Assembly: GCA_025054795.1 (NCBI GenBank)
Contig: JANWZU010000162.1
Span: forward strand, 1 to 27,733
Length of the DNA: 27,733 nt
Direction: 5' to 3'
From: Candidatus Caldarchaeum sp.
GTDB taxonomy: Archaea > Thermoproteota > Nitrososphaeria_A > Caldarchaeales > Caldarchaeaceae
How positions within the stretch are numbered: the stretch's first letter is position 1; each line of letters opens with the position of its first letter. The position numbers and the translations under genes are program-made. This document shows, piece after piece, positions 7,603 to 15,382 of this stretch. The notes beneath the pieces were generated by a model. That model was given only the letters and a program-made list of their open reading frames with translations, did not search any database and had not been told where the DNA came from.

Positions 7603-8577
7603 TTAAAGCCGCTCTTGGAACCTGTCTTCTGAAAGTTTTCGCAGCTCCTCCTCAACCCTAACCCAACAGCTTTCATCGTTAATGCTGTAGACCATTCCAG
7701 GTTTCTGCACCAGATGTCCTGTTTCGACGAGGAAGTCGAGGTGGGAGAGTGTTTCGAGGAAGGCCAGCCATTTGTCGAAGGGCGTGAGTTGTGAGAAGTT
7801 TCCCTTAGACCATTTTATCTCTTGAGCGATTTCCAGAGCTGTTTCTAGCCCGTTTTCAACAGCCCTCGAAACCTCCCTAAGCCTTTGGCGGTGATGGGCG
7901 TAGATTTCAGCCACTCTCTGTCGACAGTCCTTGAGCAGAGGACCGTGCGACGTGGCCAGTAAGCTCAGCTTCATCTTAGTTAGCCTCGTGAGGTTCTTCA
8001 AGTACTCCGTTAATGGGTGGTAGTTGTCGAATGGTATGTATGCGACATTTGAAGTGTCTTCTTGGAGAATCAGGTCGCCCGTGATGCCGACCTCCTCACC
8101 CACGACTATCATGTGGCCTGCTGTGTGGCCGGGCGTGTGAATGAGCCGCCATTCTCCGAAACGCAGGCCGTCGACGGCGAATTCGTCGGGGCTCGGAATG
8201 CTGCGTGCATACTCGAGGAACTTCTCCAAGACCTGTAGACCAGACTCTTTGAAGACTTTAGTAAACCACGGCTTTGCCCCGAGCAGCTTGCTAATTGTCT
8301 GAAATTCTCTCTCGTGATAAATTAGCGTCGTTGATTTTGCTGTTTTTACTGCTTGAGCTCCTCCTGAGTGGTCTATGTGGAGGTGTGTTAGCAGAATGGA
8401 TTGTATCCGGTGTTTGTCGAGGGCTTTCAGCAGATGTTTGGCCGTCTGAGGGTATCCAGCGTCTACGAGGATGTAGCTGTCTCCGTGAGGAAGAAGGAAG
8501 CATCGCACAGGCTTCTCCACATCCCTGTCCAGCTCTATCGCCTCAACTCCCTCCTTTATCTCCCAGATTTCAGCCAA
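7603..8577 (-). CDS. MBL-fold metallohydrolase with C-terminal winged-helix-like domain
   Basis: Member of the metallo-beta-lactamase superfamily, 324 aa, probably cytoplasmic. Metal ligands are visible: THLHIDH (H65, H67, D69, H70), HTPGHTAGH (H151 the likely ligand), TGDLI (D168) and a late TSHGP histidine. After about residue 220 the helical, basic region is like the winged-helix extension of LACTB2-type proteins, some of which act on RNA or on thioesters. The substrate cannot be told from the sequence. The start is TTG at 8577; no ATG is in frame upstream, and a TATA-like GGCTTAAATG (8601-8610, minus strand) lies about 28 bases before it, fitting a leaderless message. It is divergent from orc1/cdc6 and may be cotranscribed with metalloprotease B. 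Confidence 0.8.
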   Translation of the reverse strand: MAEIWEIKEGVEAIELDRDVEKPVRCFLLPHGDSYILVDAGYPQTAKHLLKALDKHRIQSILLTHLHIDHSGGAQAVKTAKSTTLIYHEREFQTISKLLGAKPWFTKVFKESGLQVLEKFLEYARSIPSPDEFAVDGLRFGEWRLIHTPGHTAGHMIVVGEEVGITGDLILQEDTSNVAYIPFDNYHPLTEYLKNLTRLTKMKLSLLATSHGPLLKDCRQRVAEIYAHHRQRLREVSRAVENGLETALEIAQEIKWSKGNFSQLTPFDKWLAFLETLSHLDFLVETGHLVQKPGMVYSINDESCWVRVEEELRKLSEDRFQERL

Positions 8578-8672
8578 CCCGGCTCTACTACCCGAGCCAT
8601 CATTTAAGCCTCAGCCCATTTTCAGCCAACTCTCAATCTTTAATGCCGCCGCTAGACGTATGACGACGGGGT

Positions 8673-9824
8673 ATGCCGGTCTTCAAGAGCGAGGAAAAAC
8701 TCTCCCCCGAGTACGTGCCTGAGAAGCTGCTTTACCGGGAGAACGAGCTCAAGCTTCTCAAGTCGTTTTTCTCCTCCCTTTTGAATGAGGCTAATCCTTT
8801 CCAAGTTAGGGTGTTTATAACGGGCGCAGTGGGAACCGGTAAGACGAGTCTGGCGAAGCTTTTTGGAACCGGCTTCGAGCGTGAATCTAGATCTTTGGGC
8901 AGAAAGGTCAGGTTCGCCTACGTCAACTGCAGGATCAACAAATCGCTCTACACGGTTTTGAGAAGGACGGTTGAGCAGCTGGGCTTAGACCTTCCGAGAA
9001 GAGGATACTCCGACGAAGAGGTTTTCGAGGTTCTCGCCAAGTTTCTCCGCTCAAGCGGCCTTCGTCTAATCCTCTGCCTCGACGAGGTTGAGGCCCTGAT
9101 CTCTGAAGAGGGAGGCGAGGCGGTTTATTTCCTGACTAGGATGGGGGAGGGCGTTGAGGAGGCGGGGTTGGTTTCGTTGATGTTGATTTTCCGTGAGCCT
9201 GACTTCCTCGAAAGGCTCGACACCCCTACCCTCAGCGGCATGGGTGGGAACAACATACACCTGAGCGAGTACGACTACACGCAGCTTCTTGAGATTCTGC
9301 GGTACAGGGCTGAGGAGGCTTTCAACAGAAACGCCTTGGGCGATGAGGTGCTGGAATTCATAGCGCAGGCAGCCGCCGAGAGGAAAGACGCAAGATACGC
9401 CATAGACATCCTCTGGCGTTCAGGAAAGTATGCAGAGGCCGACGGAAGCTCAACAGTCGAAGCTGAGCATGTTAGGAAAGCTCTGGCCAGCGTATACCCG
9501 ACTATAAGGAGAGAGAACCTTGCTTATCTTTCGAAAGACGAGAGAATTGTTCTGCTCGCATCGGCTCGAGGCTTAGCGGGCAACAGGACGGCCATCACAG
9601 CATCCGACCTTTTCCAGTACTACAAAGTTGTCTGCGAAGAGCTTAAGACGGAGGCCAAGGGCTACACAACTTTCTGGGAGACTCTTCAACAGCTTCAAGA
9701 CCTAGGTTTTCTCAGGCTCAGCATACGGAGCGAAGGAGCTAGGGGGAGGAAAACATACATCTATCTTCCGGGAATACCTGTCCAGCTTCTCGAGAAAGAG
9801 CTGATGAAAGACGTCAACTTCTAG
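8673..9824 (+). CDS. cdc6: Orc1/Cdc6 replication initiator
   Basis: AAA+ ATPase that binds archaeal replication origins and helps load the MCM helicase. It is 383 aa, close to the usual family length. Walker A is GAVGTGKTS (residues 51-59), Walker B is LILCLDEVEAL (about 132-142), and the C-terminal third (about 290-383) has the composition of the winged-helix DNA-binding domain (FWETLQQLQDLGFLRL). A TATA-like CTTTAAT (about 8637-8643) lies about 30 bases upstream of the ATG. The 3' end overlaps the convergent rfcL gene by 11 bases, placing initiator and clamp-loader genes side by side. The 95-base divergent spacer upstream shows no recognisable origin recognition boxes, so an origin here is not supported. 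Confidence 0.92.
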   Translation: MPVFKSEEKLSPEYVPEKLLYRENELKLLKSFFSSLLNEANPFQVRVFITGAVGTGKTSLAKLFGTGFERESRSLGRKVRFAYVNCRINKSLYTVLRRTVEQLGLDLPRRGYSDEEVFEVLAKFLRSSGLRLILCLDEVEALISEEGGEAVYFLTRMGEGVEEAGLVSLMLIFREPDFLERLDTPTLSGMGGNNIHLSEYDYTQLLEILRYRAEEAFNRNALGDEVLEFIAQAAAERKDARYAIDILWRSGKYAEADGSSTVEAEHVRKALASVYPTIRRENLAYLSKDERIVLLASARGLAGNRTAITASDLFQYYKVVCEELKTEAKGYTTFWETLQQLQDLGFLRLSIRSEGARGRKTYIYLPGIPVQLLEKELMKDVNF

Positions 9825-11055
9825 GCCTTTTGCGCCTGCTTACAACCTCGCCGCCTCTGAGATATTCAGCCTCGTCGTCTGTGAGGTTGAAAAACTTCAC
9901 AAGCTCCTCGCCGTCTGAGCTTATCAGTATCTTTAGATACGGCAGCATCTCAGTGCGGGCTTTTCTTCTAGACATGTGAAGAGCAGCGCCAATCTTGGCG
10001 CAAATCCTGTCCAGCTTCTCCCTCTCCGCCCTAACACGGCCAAAATATCTTATTCTGCTGGGAAAGCTAAACTTCACGTATTTGGCTGGGGGCTTTCTCC
10101 GAGATAAGGCCACTCCGGCGGTCATGAACGGGATGACGTAGCGTAGGAGACTCCATTTTTGCTTGACGTTTATTCTCTGTAGGAAGAGGTCGGCTTTGGA
10201 CAGATACTCCATCGAGTCCGCAAGCTCCTGCGGCGTGAGCTGGTCAGGAGCGTTGTCCAACACCCATGTTAAAAAGTCGGCGGGCTCCATCTCAAGGTTG
10301 TTGAAGGATTCCACGGCTTCCTCGAAGTTTTTTGAATGGAACACGTTAGCCAAAGCGTTGAATATCTCGCCTTTTCTGTAGCGCTCCGCCAGCCCCAAGC
10401 CCGAGCTTCCGGCAGAGGCCAGCATCTGGAGGTCGTTTATCGCAGAGCGGAGGTCGCCGTCGGAGTTCTCCGACACCTCCTTAACAACCTGCTCGGAAAG
10501 CTTGAGCTTCTCGGCTTGAGCTATCCTCCTTAGATGGGCCGTGATGCTGGGCTTTGGAATCCGTCTGAACTGTATCAGTAGTGCCTTCTCCCTCAGCGGC
10601 CCCAGCTTGGGGTCCCACGGGTCGTTGGCCACGAGCACTATAGGGGCCCTCGTCTCCTCTATTATCTGGATGAGTGCGGCCACGGCTCCCGAGTCGGAAC
10701 GAGCGTCTATTCCATCAACCTCGTCGACGAGAATTATTTTGTTCCGTGCCCCGGTTATCGAGGCTTGCGAGGATGCGGCGCCTACAATCCGCTCGATGTT
10801 CTCTCTTGTTCTGAAGTCGCTGGCGTTCATCTCGATCACCTCCCAACCGTTTTCGTTGGCGTAGGCGTGGACCAGCGAGGTCTTACCTACTCCTGCTGGG
10901 CCGTAGAGCATGGCAGCTTTCTTGACAGGTTTCTTTTTCAGCCATCCCTCAACCCAGCCGAGAAACTCGGTTATGGCATCCTTGTTGCCTACGACTTCGG
11001 AAACCTTGGACGGCCTGTACTTCTCCGTCCATGGGACGGTTGACTGTTGCGACAT
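9814..11055 (-). CDS. rfcL: Replication factor C large subunit
   Basis: Large subunit of the clamp loader that opens PCNA and places it on primed DNA; one copy assembles with four RfcS subunits. It is 413 aa. The N-terminal box VPWTEKYRPSKVSEVVG, Walker A YGPAGVGKTS (51-60) and Walker B IILVDEVD (107-114) are all present. The large-subunit sensor region lacks the SRC motif of the small subunit, as usual. The protein ends with VVSRRKRPRS, and the C-terminal PCNA-interacting QxxLxxFF box found in many archaeal RfcL proteins is not visible. It lies 3 bases downstream of rfcS, in the tatD-rfcS-rfcL operon. Confidence 0.95.
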   Translation of the reverse strand: MSQQSTVPWTEKYRPSKVSEVVGNKDAITEFLGWVEGWLKKKPVKKAAMLYGPAGVGKTSLVHAYANENGWEVIEMNASDFRTRENIERIVGAASSQASITGARNKIILVDEVDGIDARSDSGAVAALIQIIEETRAPIVLVANDPWDPKLGPLREKALLIQFRRIPKPSITAHLRRIAQAEKLKLSEQVVKEVSENSDGDLRSAINDLQMLASAGSSGLGLAERYRKGEIFNALANVFHSKNFEEAVESFNNLEMEPADFLTWVLDNAPDQLTPQELADSMEYLSKADLFLQRINVKQKWSLLRYVIPFMTAGVALSRRKPPAKYVKFSFPSRIRYFGRVRAEREKLDRICAKIGAALHMSRRKARTEMLPYLKILISSDGEELVKFFNLTDDEAEYLRGGEVVSRRKRPRS

Positions 11056-11058
11056 GTT

Positions 11059-12057
11059 TCAAACTCGTTTCATCAGGCTCAGCTTAGCTAGAAAAGCAAG
11101 CAGCTGAACCTCAGGTGTTCCACCCTCAGCTATGCGGTAGTCGGTCTCCCCCAAGAAGTCAATCAGCTTCATCTTATCCTCGTCCGAGACGTTTAGAGCT
11201 GTAATCTCCCTCGACATCGATGAAACTATGTCTTGAGGCTGGTGGCCGTCCAAGTAGATGAGGTTGCGCAGGAGTTCACGGGCTTCCGCAAACTTGCCGT
11301 CTAACGCCAGCTCGAGCATGCGTCTTACCTCTCCCCGGCTTACGAGCCCCATCACTTGGTAGACGGTTTTCTCATCGACCTTGCTAGAAAGAGCCGCCGC
11401 AGACTGGAGAATGTTGATAGCCTTTCTCATGTCGCCGACTGAGAAGTCGTAAACGGCTTTGACAGCCTCTTCGTCGAGGCTGAACCGCTCGGCCTCCGCT
11501 ATCTTTCTGAGCATTCGTCCCACGCTATCCAGAGTCAGGGGCTTGAACCTCAGCACAGCACATCTCGACTGTATGGGCTCGATTATTCGGTTGCTGTAGT
11601 TTGCGGCCAGAATAAACCTGCAAGTCGCCGAAAACTGCTCCATCGTCCTTCTGAAAGCATGCTGGGCGGCGTCGGTAAGCTGGTCGCTTTCGTCCAGCAG
11701 AAGAACCCTAAAACCCACGCCGCTGAAAGGCACCGTCCTAGCGAAGGTCTTTACCCTCTCACGGATAGTCTCGATGCCTCTTTCGTCCGATGCGTTGATC
11801 TCGACGAACAGACCGTCTTCTAGGTATCTCGGGCCGTACAGCTCTTGGGCGAATGCGTGGGCTGTTGCTGTCTTTCCCGTTCCGGGCGGGCCCGTGAAAA
11901 GCATGTGAGGCACGTTCTTTGAGGCCACAACGTTCTTTAGCGTGGCTACGACTTCGTCTTGGTTCACCACTTCATCCAGAGTCCGTGGCCTGTATTTCTC
12001 AACCCATGGAAGATGCGTGATGCTTGTCAAGAATTTTCCACCTTCATCAGTGCTCAA
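11059..12057 (-). CDS. rfcS: Replication factor C small subunit
   Basis: Small clamp-loader subunit, AAA+ ATPase, 332 aa as expected. The RFC box LPWVEKYRPRTLDEVV is near the N-terminus, Walker A is GPPGTGKT (56-63), Walker B is LLLDESDQ (119-126; DES rather than the more common DEA/DEC), and the arginine-finger SRC motif is at 164-166 (IQSRCAVLRF). Its ATG overlaps the tatD stop by 4 bases and rfcL follows after 3 bases, so the three genes are very likely one transcript. Co-location with rfcL fits the 1:4 complex. Confidence 0.96.
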   Translation of the reverse strand: MSTDEGGKFLTSITHLPWVEKYRPRTLDEVVNQDEVVATLKNVVASKNVPHMLFTGPPGTGKTATAHAFAQELYGPRYLEDGLFVEINASDERGIETIRERVKTFARTVPFSGVGFRVLLLDESDQLTDAAQHAFRRTMEQFSATCRFILAANYSNRIIEPIQSRCAVLRFKPLTLDSVGRMLRKIAEAERFSLDEEAVKAVYDFSVGDMRKAINILQSAAALSSKVDEKTVYQVMGLVSRGEVRRMLELALDGKFAEARELLRNLIYLDGHQPQDIVSSMSREITALNVSDEDKMKLIDFLGETDYRIAEGGTPEVQLLAFLAKLSLMKRV

Positions 12058-12788
12058 ATGTTAAAAATGTTTTTGGCGTTCTCCGTGGTCTTCTCCACAA
12101 CATTCTCGAAGGGAATTTTCTTGAGGCGGGCTATTGTCTCGGCTGATATCCTGATGTTCGACGGTGTGTTGACCACGCCTCGTTCGGGGCCTAGGACCGG
12201 GGCGTCGCTTTCTAGAAGCATGTTCTCAAGACCCACCCTCTTGACCAGCTTCTGCTTCTGCTCGGAACGTACGACAGAAGGGGGTATGGAGAAGAAAAAA
12301 CCTCTCTCAGCTCCTCTGACGGCTTCTCCGGCGGACCCGTCGAAGGCATGCATCACAACCCTCTCAGCCCCAGATTCGATCAGAACGTCCAGCGCATACC
12401 GGCCTGCACTCCGACTGTGGACGACGATGGGTAGGTCGAGCGTCTTTGCCAGCTCTATGAACTCTCTGAAAACTCTAACCTGAGTTTCACGGGTCTCCCT
12501 GCCTCCCCAGTAGTAGTCGAGCCCTACCTCGCCTACTGCAACTATCCTGTCTCTGCTGCGCATGATGAGTTCCATAACTTTCTCATAGTTTTCGAGGGCG
12601 TATGGCTCGATCCCCAGCGAGGCAAAAACATACTTTCTGTCGGCAACCTCCAACGCTTTCAAGCAATCCTCAAAACCAATACCCGAGGTAATCAAAGACG
12701 CTACTCCAGAAACCTTCGCCTCCTCAAGTATTCTGGAAAGGCTTCCGTAGAGAGGCTCCTCGGTCAAGTGGCAGTGTACGTCTATCAT
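12054..12788 (-). CDS. tatD: TatD-family metal-dependent hydrolase/deoxyribonuclease
   Basis: TIM-barrel amidohydrolase of the TatD type, several members of which are 3'-5' exonucleases on DNA or RNA. It is 244 aa. Metal ligands are in the expected order: DVHCHL (H5, H7), VGEVGLD (E87), VVHSR (H124), VMHAF (H147) and LLESDAP (D195). It is the first gene of a likely operon with rfcS (4-base overlap) and rfcL, which suggests a role in DNA metabolism, though this is guilt by association. A TATA-like ATAAATGAT (12807-12815, minus strand) lies about 23 bases before the ATG. Confidence 0.9.
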   Translation of the reverse strand: MIDVHCHLTEEPLYGSLSRILEEAKVSGVASLITSGIGFEDCLKALEVADRKYVFASLGIEPYALENYEKVMELIMRSRDRIVAVGEVGLDYYWGGRETRETQVRVFREFIELAKTLDLPIVVHSRSAGRYALDVLIESGAERVVMHAFDGSAGEAVRGAERGFFFSIPPSVVRSEQKQKLVKRVGLENMLLESDAPVLGPERGVVNTPSNIRISAETIARLKKIPFENVVEKTTENAKNIFNI

Positions 12789-12826
12789 GCAGGTAAAATA
12801 CCGGCATTATCATTTATGTTTGAACT
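12789..12826. promoter_or_regulatory. Compact divergent promoter, tatD operon / cysteine-rich small protein
   Basis: Only 38 bases separate the two start codons. On the minus strand ATAAATGAT (12807-12815) suits tatD. On the plus strand TAAAATA (12794-12800) lies about 30 bases before the TTG at 12827 and is embedded in the inverted repeat GGTA-AAA-TACC (12792-12802). Both transcripts would be leaderless or nearly so. Confidence 0.4.
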
Positions 12827-13132
12827 TTGCTGAGATGTGTTTGCGGTGTTGAGGTGTCAGGAGCGGGGGACCTGCTTTTCGTCAAAGACGTTGGAGGAGG
12901 TTTGAGGGCTAGGTGTAAAAACAGCTTCTGCAGGCTTGAGGAGTTGTTCGCCGTAGTTTTGTCGGACAAGATGGCGGAGGTCAGGTTTTCACCGATGTTC
13001 AGCAGCTTCAACCTGCTTTTCATGGGAAGCGATGCGTTGGAGGAGAGGCTGGAGAAACTGGTAGAGCAGGTTGTTGGATTTCTTTCAGGCGGAAAAACTT
13101 TAAAGACACGCATCACCTCCAAATGGAGATGA
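12827..13132 (+). CDS. Small cysteine-containing hypothetical protein
   Basis: Predicted 101-residue protein that I do not recognise. The N-terminus has four cysteines, CVC at 4-6 and CKNSFC at 30-35, a possible small metal-binding knuckle. The second half is helical and acidic/basic (ALEERLEKLVEQVVGFL) and the end is basic (TRITSKWR). The start is TTG with a TATA-like element about 30 bases upstream. The 3' end overlaps the next gene, a UlaG-like hydrolase, by 10 bases. That gene's own TATA-like box (ACTTTAAAG) lies inside this reading frame. The overlap and clean frame favour a real gene; a function cannot be given. Confidence 0.6.
   Translation: MLRCVCGVEVSGAGDLLFVKDVGGGLRARCKNSFCRLEELFAVVLSDKMAEVRFSPMFSSFNLLFMGSDALEERLEKLVEQVVGFLSGGKTLKTRITSKWR
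13097..13105 (+). promoter_or_regulatory. TATA-like box for the UlaG-like hydrolase
   Basis: ACTTTAAAG is centred about 22 bases before the ATG at 13123, inside the end of the preceding reading frame. It suggests independent, leaderless expression of the hydrolase. Confidence 0.4.
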
Positions 13133-13785
13133 CATACAGGTACAAAGATGTTGAAATCACGTGGCTAGGCCACGACGCCTACCTCATAAAAAAAGACAAA
13201 ACAATCTACATCGACCCCTACAAAATATCATCCGGCCCTCCAGCCGACATAGTTCTGATAACCCACGACCACTTCGACCACCTAAGCCTAGACGACCTGA
13301 AGAAGATTACGACCGACAAGACGACGATAGTTGCGGCTAAAAACTGCGAGCACGAGCTGAAGAAACTCGGTAAAGGAAATGTCAAATACGTTTCTCCGGG
13401 CGATTCTCTGCAGGTCGAAGGCGTTCAAGTCAAGGCGGTTCACGCCTACAACGTCAACAAGTTCCGTGAGCCCGGTAAAGTTTTCCATCCACGGGAGTAC
13501 GGCGGGGTAGGATACGTCGTGACCGTCGGAGGCGTTTCAATCTACCATGCAGGCGACACAGACTTCATCCCAGAGATGAAGGATGTCAAGGCGGACGTAG
13601 CGCTGCTGCCGGTCAGCGGCACATACGTCATGACGGCCTCGGAGGCTGTTGAGGCGGCCAACGTTCTGAAGCCAGCTGTAGCAATACCGATGCACTACGG
13701 AGCCATCGTCGGCTCGGAGAGGGACGCCGAACAGTTCAAAAGCCTTTACAAGGGCGAGACAGTCATCCTGAGGAAGCAGGGCTAG
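13123..13785 (+). CDS. UlaG/UPF0173-like MBL-fold metal-dependent hydrolase
   Basis: Compact metallo-beta-lactamase fold protein, 220 aa, of the family that includes L-ascorbate-6-phosphate lactonase UlaG and UPF0173 hydrolases. The opening ITWLGHDAYLI is the family's typical first strand, followed by IYIDPY, the metal motif THDHFDH (H48, H50, D52, H53), YHAGDTDF (D of GDTD) and a late IPMHYG. Alternative ATG codons lie at 13123 and 13129. It is flanked by two small cysteine-containing proteins on the same strand. The biological substrate is unknown; sugar lactones or cyclic/phosphodiester compounds would fit the family. Confidence 0.88.
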   Translation: MEMTYRYKDVEITWLGHDAYLIKKDKTIYIDPYKISSGPPADIVLITHDHFDHLSLDDLKKITTDKTTIVAAKNCEHELKKLGKGNVKYVSPGDSLQVEGVQVKAVHAYNVNKFREPGKVFHPREYGGVGYVVTVGGVSIYHAGDTDFIPEMKDVKADVALLPVSGTYVMTASEAVEAANVLKPAVAIPMHYGAIVGSERDAEQFKSLYKGETVILRKQG

Positions 13786-13788
13786 GGC

Positions 13789-14235
13789 TTGGACTGCTCA
13801 GAGGGCCACGACTACGTCTACCACGGCGCATTAAACATATACATGAAGAATGAGCTTCTGAAAGTTGTTGAAGCCTGGCGTTGCAGACGCTGTGGAATTA
13901 TGCGTGTAGGCCTACGCGGTCCTGAAGTGTTGGGCAGCACGGAGGGCATGCTGCCCGAGCCAGAGCCTTCGAAGCACTGGGTTGTTCTTGTGTGCAAGGC
14001 GGGCGAGGAGCCTGTTTTTGATGTTCTGCAGGTCGGCGACTCCCAGCAGCTGGACCATAGATGCCCGGCTTTGAAGAGAGACATCGCCTTATACTATGTT
14101 AGGGCGAAGGGGGTTTTCGACGGCCTGGACGGGGCTCCTGCTGAAATGCACTTTGTCTACGAGCTCGGAAAAACCCTTCGAGGATATCTGGAGTTGGCCA
14201 AGACGCCGCCGGAAGTCGTTTCTCTAATCAGGTGA
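13789..14235 (+). CDS. Hypothetical protein with CxxC metal-binding motif
   Basis: Protein of 148 aa that I do not recognise. It starts with TTG 3 bases after the stop of the UlaG-like gene, so cotranscription is likely. The N-terminal part resembles a small zinc-binding domain: C3 and H7, then WRCRRCGIMRVG with C32 and C35. The rest is a mixed alpha/beta sequence (KHWVVLVC, EPVFDVLQVG, IALYYVRAKGVFDG). The 3' end overlaps the convergent NTF2-like gene by 12 bases. The same neighbourhood holds another cysteine-rich small protein upstream of the hydrolase. No function is assigned. Confidence 0.65.
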   Translation: MDCSEGHDYVYHGALNIYMKNELLKVVEAWRCRRCGIMRVGLRGPEVLGSTEGMLPEPEPSKHWVVLVCKAGEEPVFDVLQVGDSQQLDHRCPALKRDIALYYVRAKGVFDGLDGAPAEMHFVYELGKTLRGYLELAKTPPEVVSLIR

Positions 14236-14640
14236 AAAACCTTCGGGAACTCGTGAAACATGCTCGTGGACTATCTTCCACCGGCCGTCCACCTTCTTCA
14301 GAACCATGCTGCATCTCACAGTCGAGTCAACCATACGGCCCTCGAAGGCGTAGTTGTTGACAGCCATGCCCCTGTACCTCATGACAAACGCAGCAACTGC
14401 AACGTCTCCCAAAACTGAGACCGAAGGCTCCGTCATCCTGTAGTCGAAGTCGATTAACTCGGTCATCAAGCTGAGCTTCAGCTTGACCGCTTCCTCCCTG
14501 CTCTGAAGCCTGAACGGCGGTAAGTCGCTGAACCTCGTGTAGCTGAGGTCATGTAGGTCGAGGAGCTCGTCGGCTAAGCCGTTTTTCGAAAGCTCGAACG
14601 ATTGTTTTATAGTTTTGACTACTTTATCAGCCTCCATCAA
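14224..14640 (-). CDS. NTF2-like / SnoaL-type cone-fold protein
   Basis: Protein of 138 aa. The pattern of an N-terminal helix (ADKVVKTIKQSFELS), a middle helix and long C-terminal strands ending in VRCSMVLKKVDGRWKIVHEHVS is characteristic of the NTF2-like superfamily. The terminal motif is shared with DUF4440/CaMKII-association-type domains. Such proteins are usually small ligand-binding or isomerase/hydrolase-type modules, and the activity cannot be read from sequence. Its start overlaps the end of the small gene at 14627-14893 by 14 bases, so it is the last gene of a three-gene operon. Two Mets (14640 and 14637) are possible starts. Confidence 0.75.
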   Translation of the reverse strand: MMEADKVVKTIKQSFELSKNGLADELLDLHDLSYTRFSDLPPFRLQSREEAVKLKLSLMTELIDFDYRMTEPSVSVLGDVAVAAFVMRYRGMAVNNYAFEGRMVDSTVRCSMVLKKVDGRWKIVHEHVSRVPEGFSPD

Positions 14641-14893
14641 TCTTTACCTCGCCGTTGAGTATTTTCTGCTGAAGCTCCAGCTGGAGCGAAGCAAGCTCCT
14701 CTTTTGAAACTCCCTGTTTGACGAGGGCATCGAGGTCTTCTTCAACAACCGAAGCACTGACGTTGGGCCCTCCAACGCTTTGGTAGACCACTCCTTCAAA
14801 CCTAGCAGCTATACCTCTCCAGACAACCCTACCTCTGAAAACCTTGAAAGGATACTCTCCCTCAACGTTTTCAACAACCACTTCCTGAATCAA
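14627..14893 (-). CDS. Small hypothetical protein, middle gene of orphan operon
   Basis: An 88-residue protein not recognised. The N-terminal half looks beta-rich (EVVVENVEGEYPFKVFRGRVVWRGIAARFEG), and the C-terminal half helical (EEDLDALVKQGVSKEELASL). It overlaps the upstream gene by 4 bases (14890-14893) and the downstream NTF2-like gene by 14 bases. This tight coupling argues for a real, translationally linked gene. No signal peptide, membrane segment or cysteine is present, so it is probably cytosolic. Confidence 0.65.
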   Translation of the reverse strand: MIQEVVVENVEGEYPFKVFRGRVVWRGIAARFEGVVYQSVGGPNVSASVVEEDLDALVKQGVSKEELASLQLELQQKILNGEVKIDGG

Positions 14894-15303
14894 GATATAC
14901 CAGACTCCTTCAGCTTCTTGATGAACGCTTCGACCAGGCTTTTTCTCTCGTTGTTCAAGGGCATTCGGGAAGCCCAGTCCTGCAGGTGAGTTGTTATTCT
15001 TTGAACGAAGTTTTCTACGTCCCGTATGTTTTTCAGAGCTGCCGAGGGGATGGATGAAAGAGGTATTTCGGCGACCGATGTCTGCATGAAGGGTCCGAAC
15101 TCGTCTCTGGAAAGCTTGACGGCCACCACTTTTCCGTCCTCAAGCATGTACGTGACTCCAGCTAGGCTCGAAACCTCCAAACCCCATTCAATTCCAGCGG
15201 GCGAGAAAGGAAGAAGGGATTCAAGCAGCTTGTAGAGGTTGTCATCCGTAGGCGAGCGCCTAGCTTCCTCGTAGGTTTTGCAGAACCGCTCGACCGGGTC
15301 CAT
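14890..15303 (-). CDS. Hypothetical protein, first gene of orphan operon
   Basis: A protein of 138 aa from ATG at 15303, or 164 aa if the ATG at 15384 is used. The longer form would have its start codon overlapping the start of the divergent mptD gene. A TATA-like box AAAGGTATTTAG (minus strand, about 15331-15342) would then lie inside the gene, so I prefer the shorter form beginning MDPVERFCKTYEEARR. It is helix-rich at both ends with a beta section (VTYMLEDGKVVAVKLSRDE) in the middle. I do not recognise the family. It overlaps the next gene by 4 bases. Confidence 0.65.
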   Translation of the reverse strand: MDPVERFCKTYEEARRSPTDDNLYKLLESLLPFSPAGIEWGLEVSSLAGVTYMLEDGKVVAVKLSRDEFGPFMQTSVAEIPLSSIPSAALKNIRDVENFVQRITTHLQDWASRMPLNNERKSLVEAFIKKLKESGIS

Positions 15304-15330
15304 AACAAGCTCTGGGGCCTTGGCCGTCTC

Positions 15331-15342
15331 TAAATACCTTTT
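15331..15342 (-). promoter_or_regulatory. TATA-like box of the orphan operon
   Basis: Minus-strand AAAGGTATTTAG lies in the divergent region shared with mptD, about 30 bases before the preferred ATG at 15303. It decides between the two possible starts of the first operon gene. Confidence 0.45.
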
Positions 15343-15382
15343 GCCTGCAAAAACACTTAGCGGAGTAGGTTGATGCAAAACC

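Noticed and set aside
8578..8672. Replication origin beside orc1/cdc6
   Set aside because: Only 95 bases, with no origin recognition box repeats; the short GGCTC-GAGCC hairpin (8581-8598) is too weak to count.
9850..9900. EELVKFF in RfcL as a PCNA-interacting box
   Set aside because: It lacks the Gln, is internal and fits the helical collar domain shared by the family.
12814..13122. Minus-strand frame of 102 residues opposite the cysteine-rich gene
   Set aside because: Ser/Thr/Pro-rich shadow composition; the plus-strand frame has metal-type cysteines and overlaps the next gene in operon fashion.
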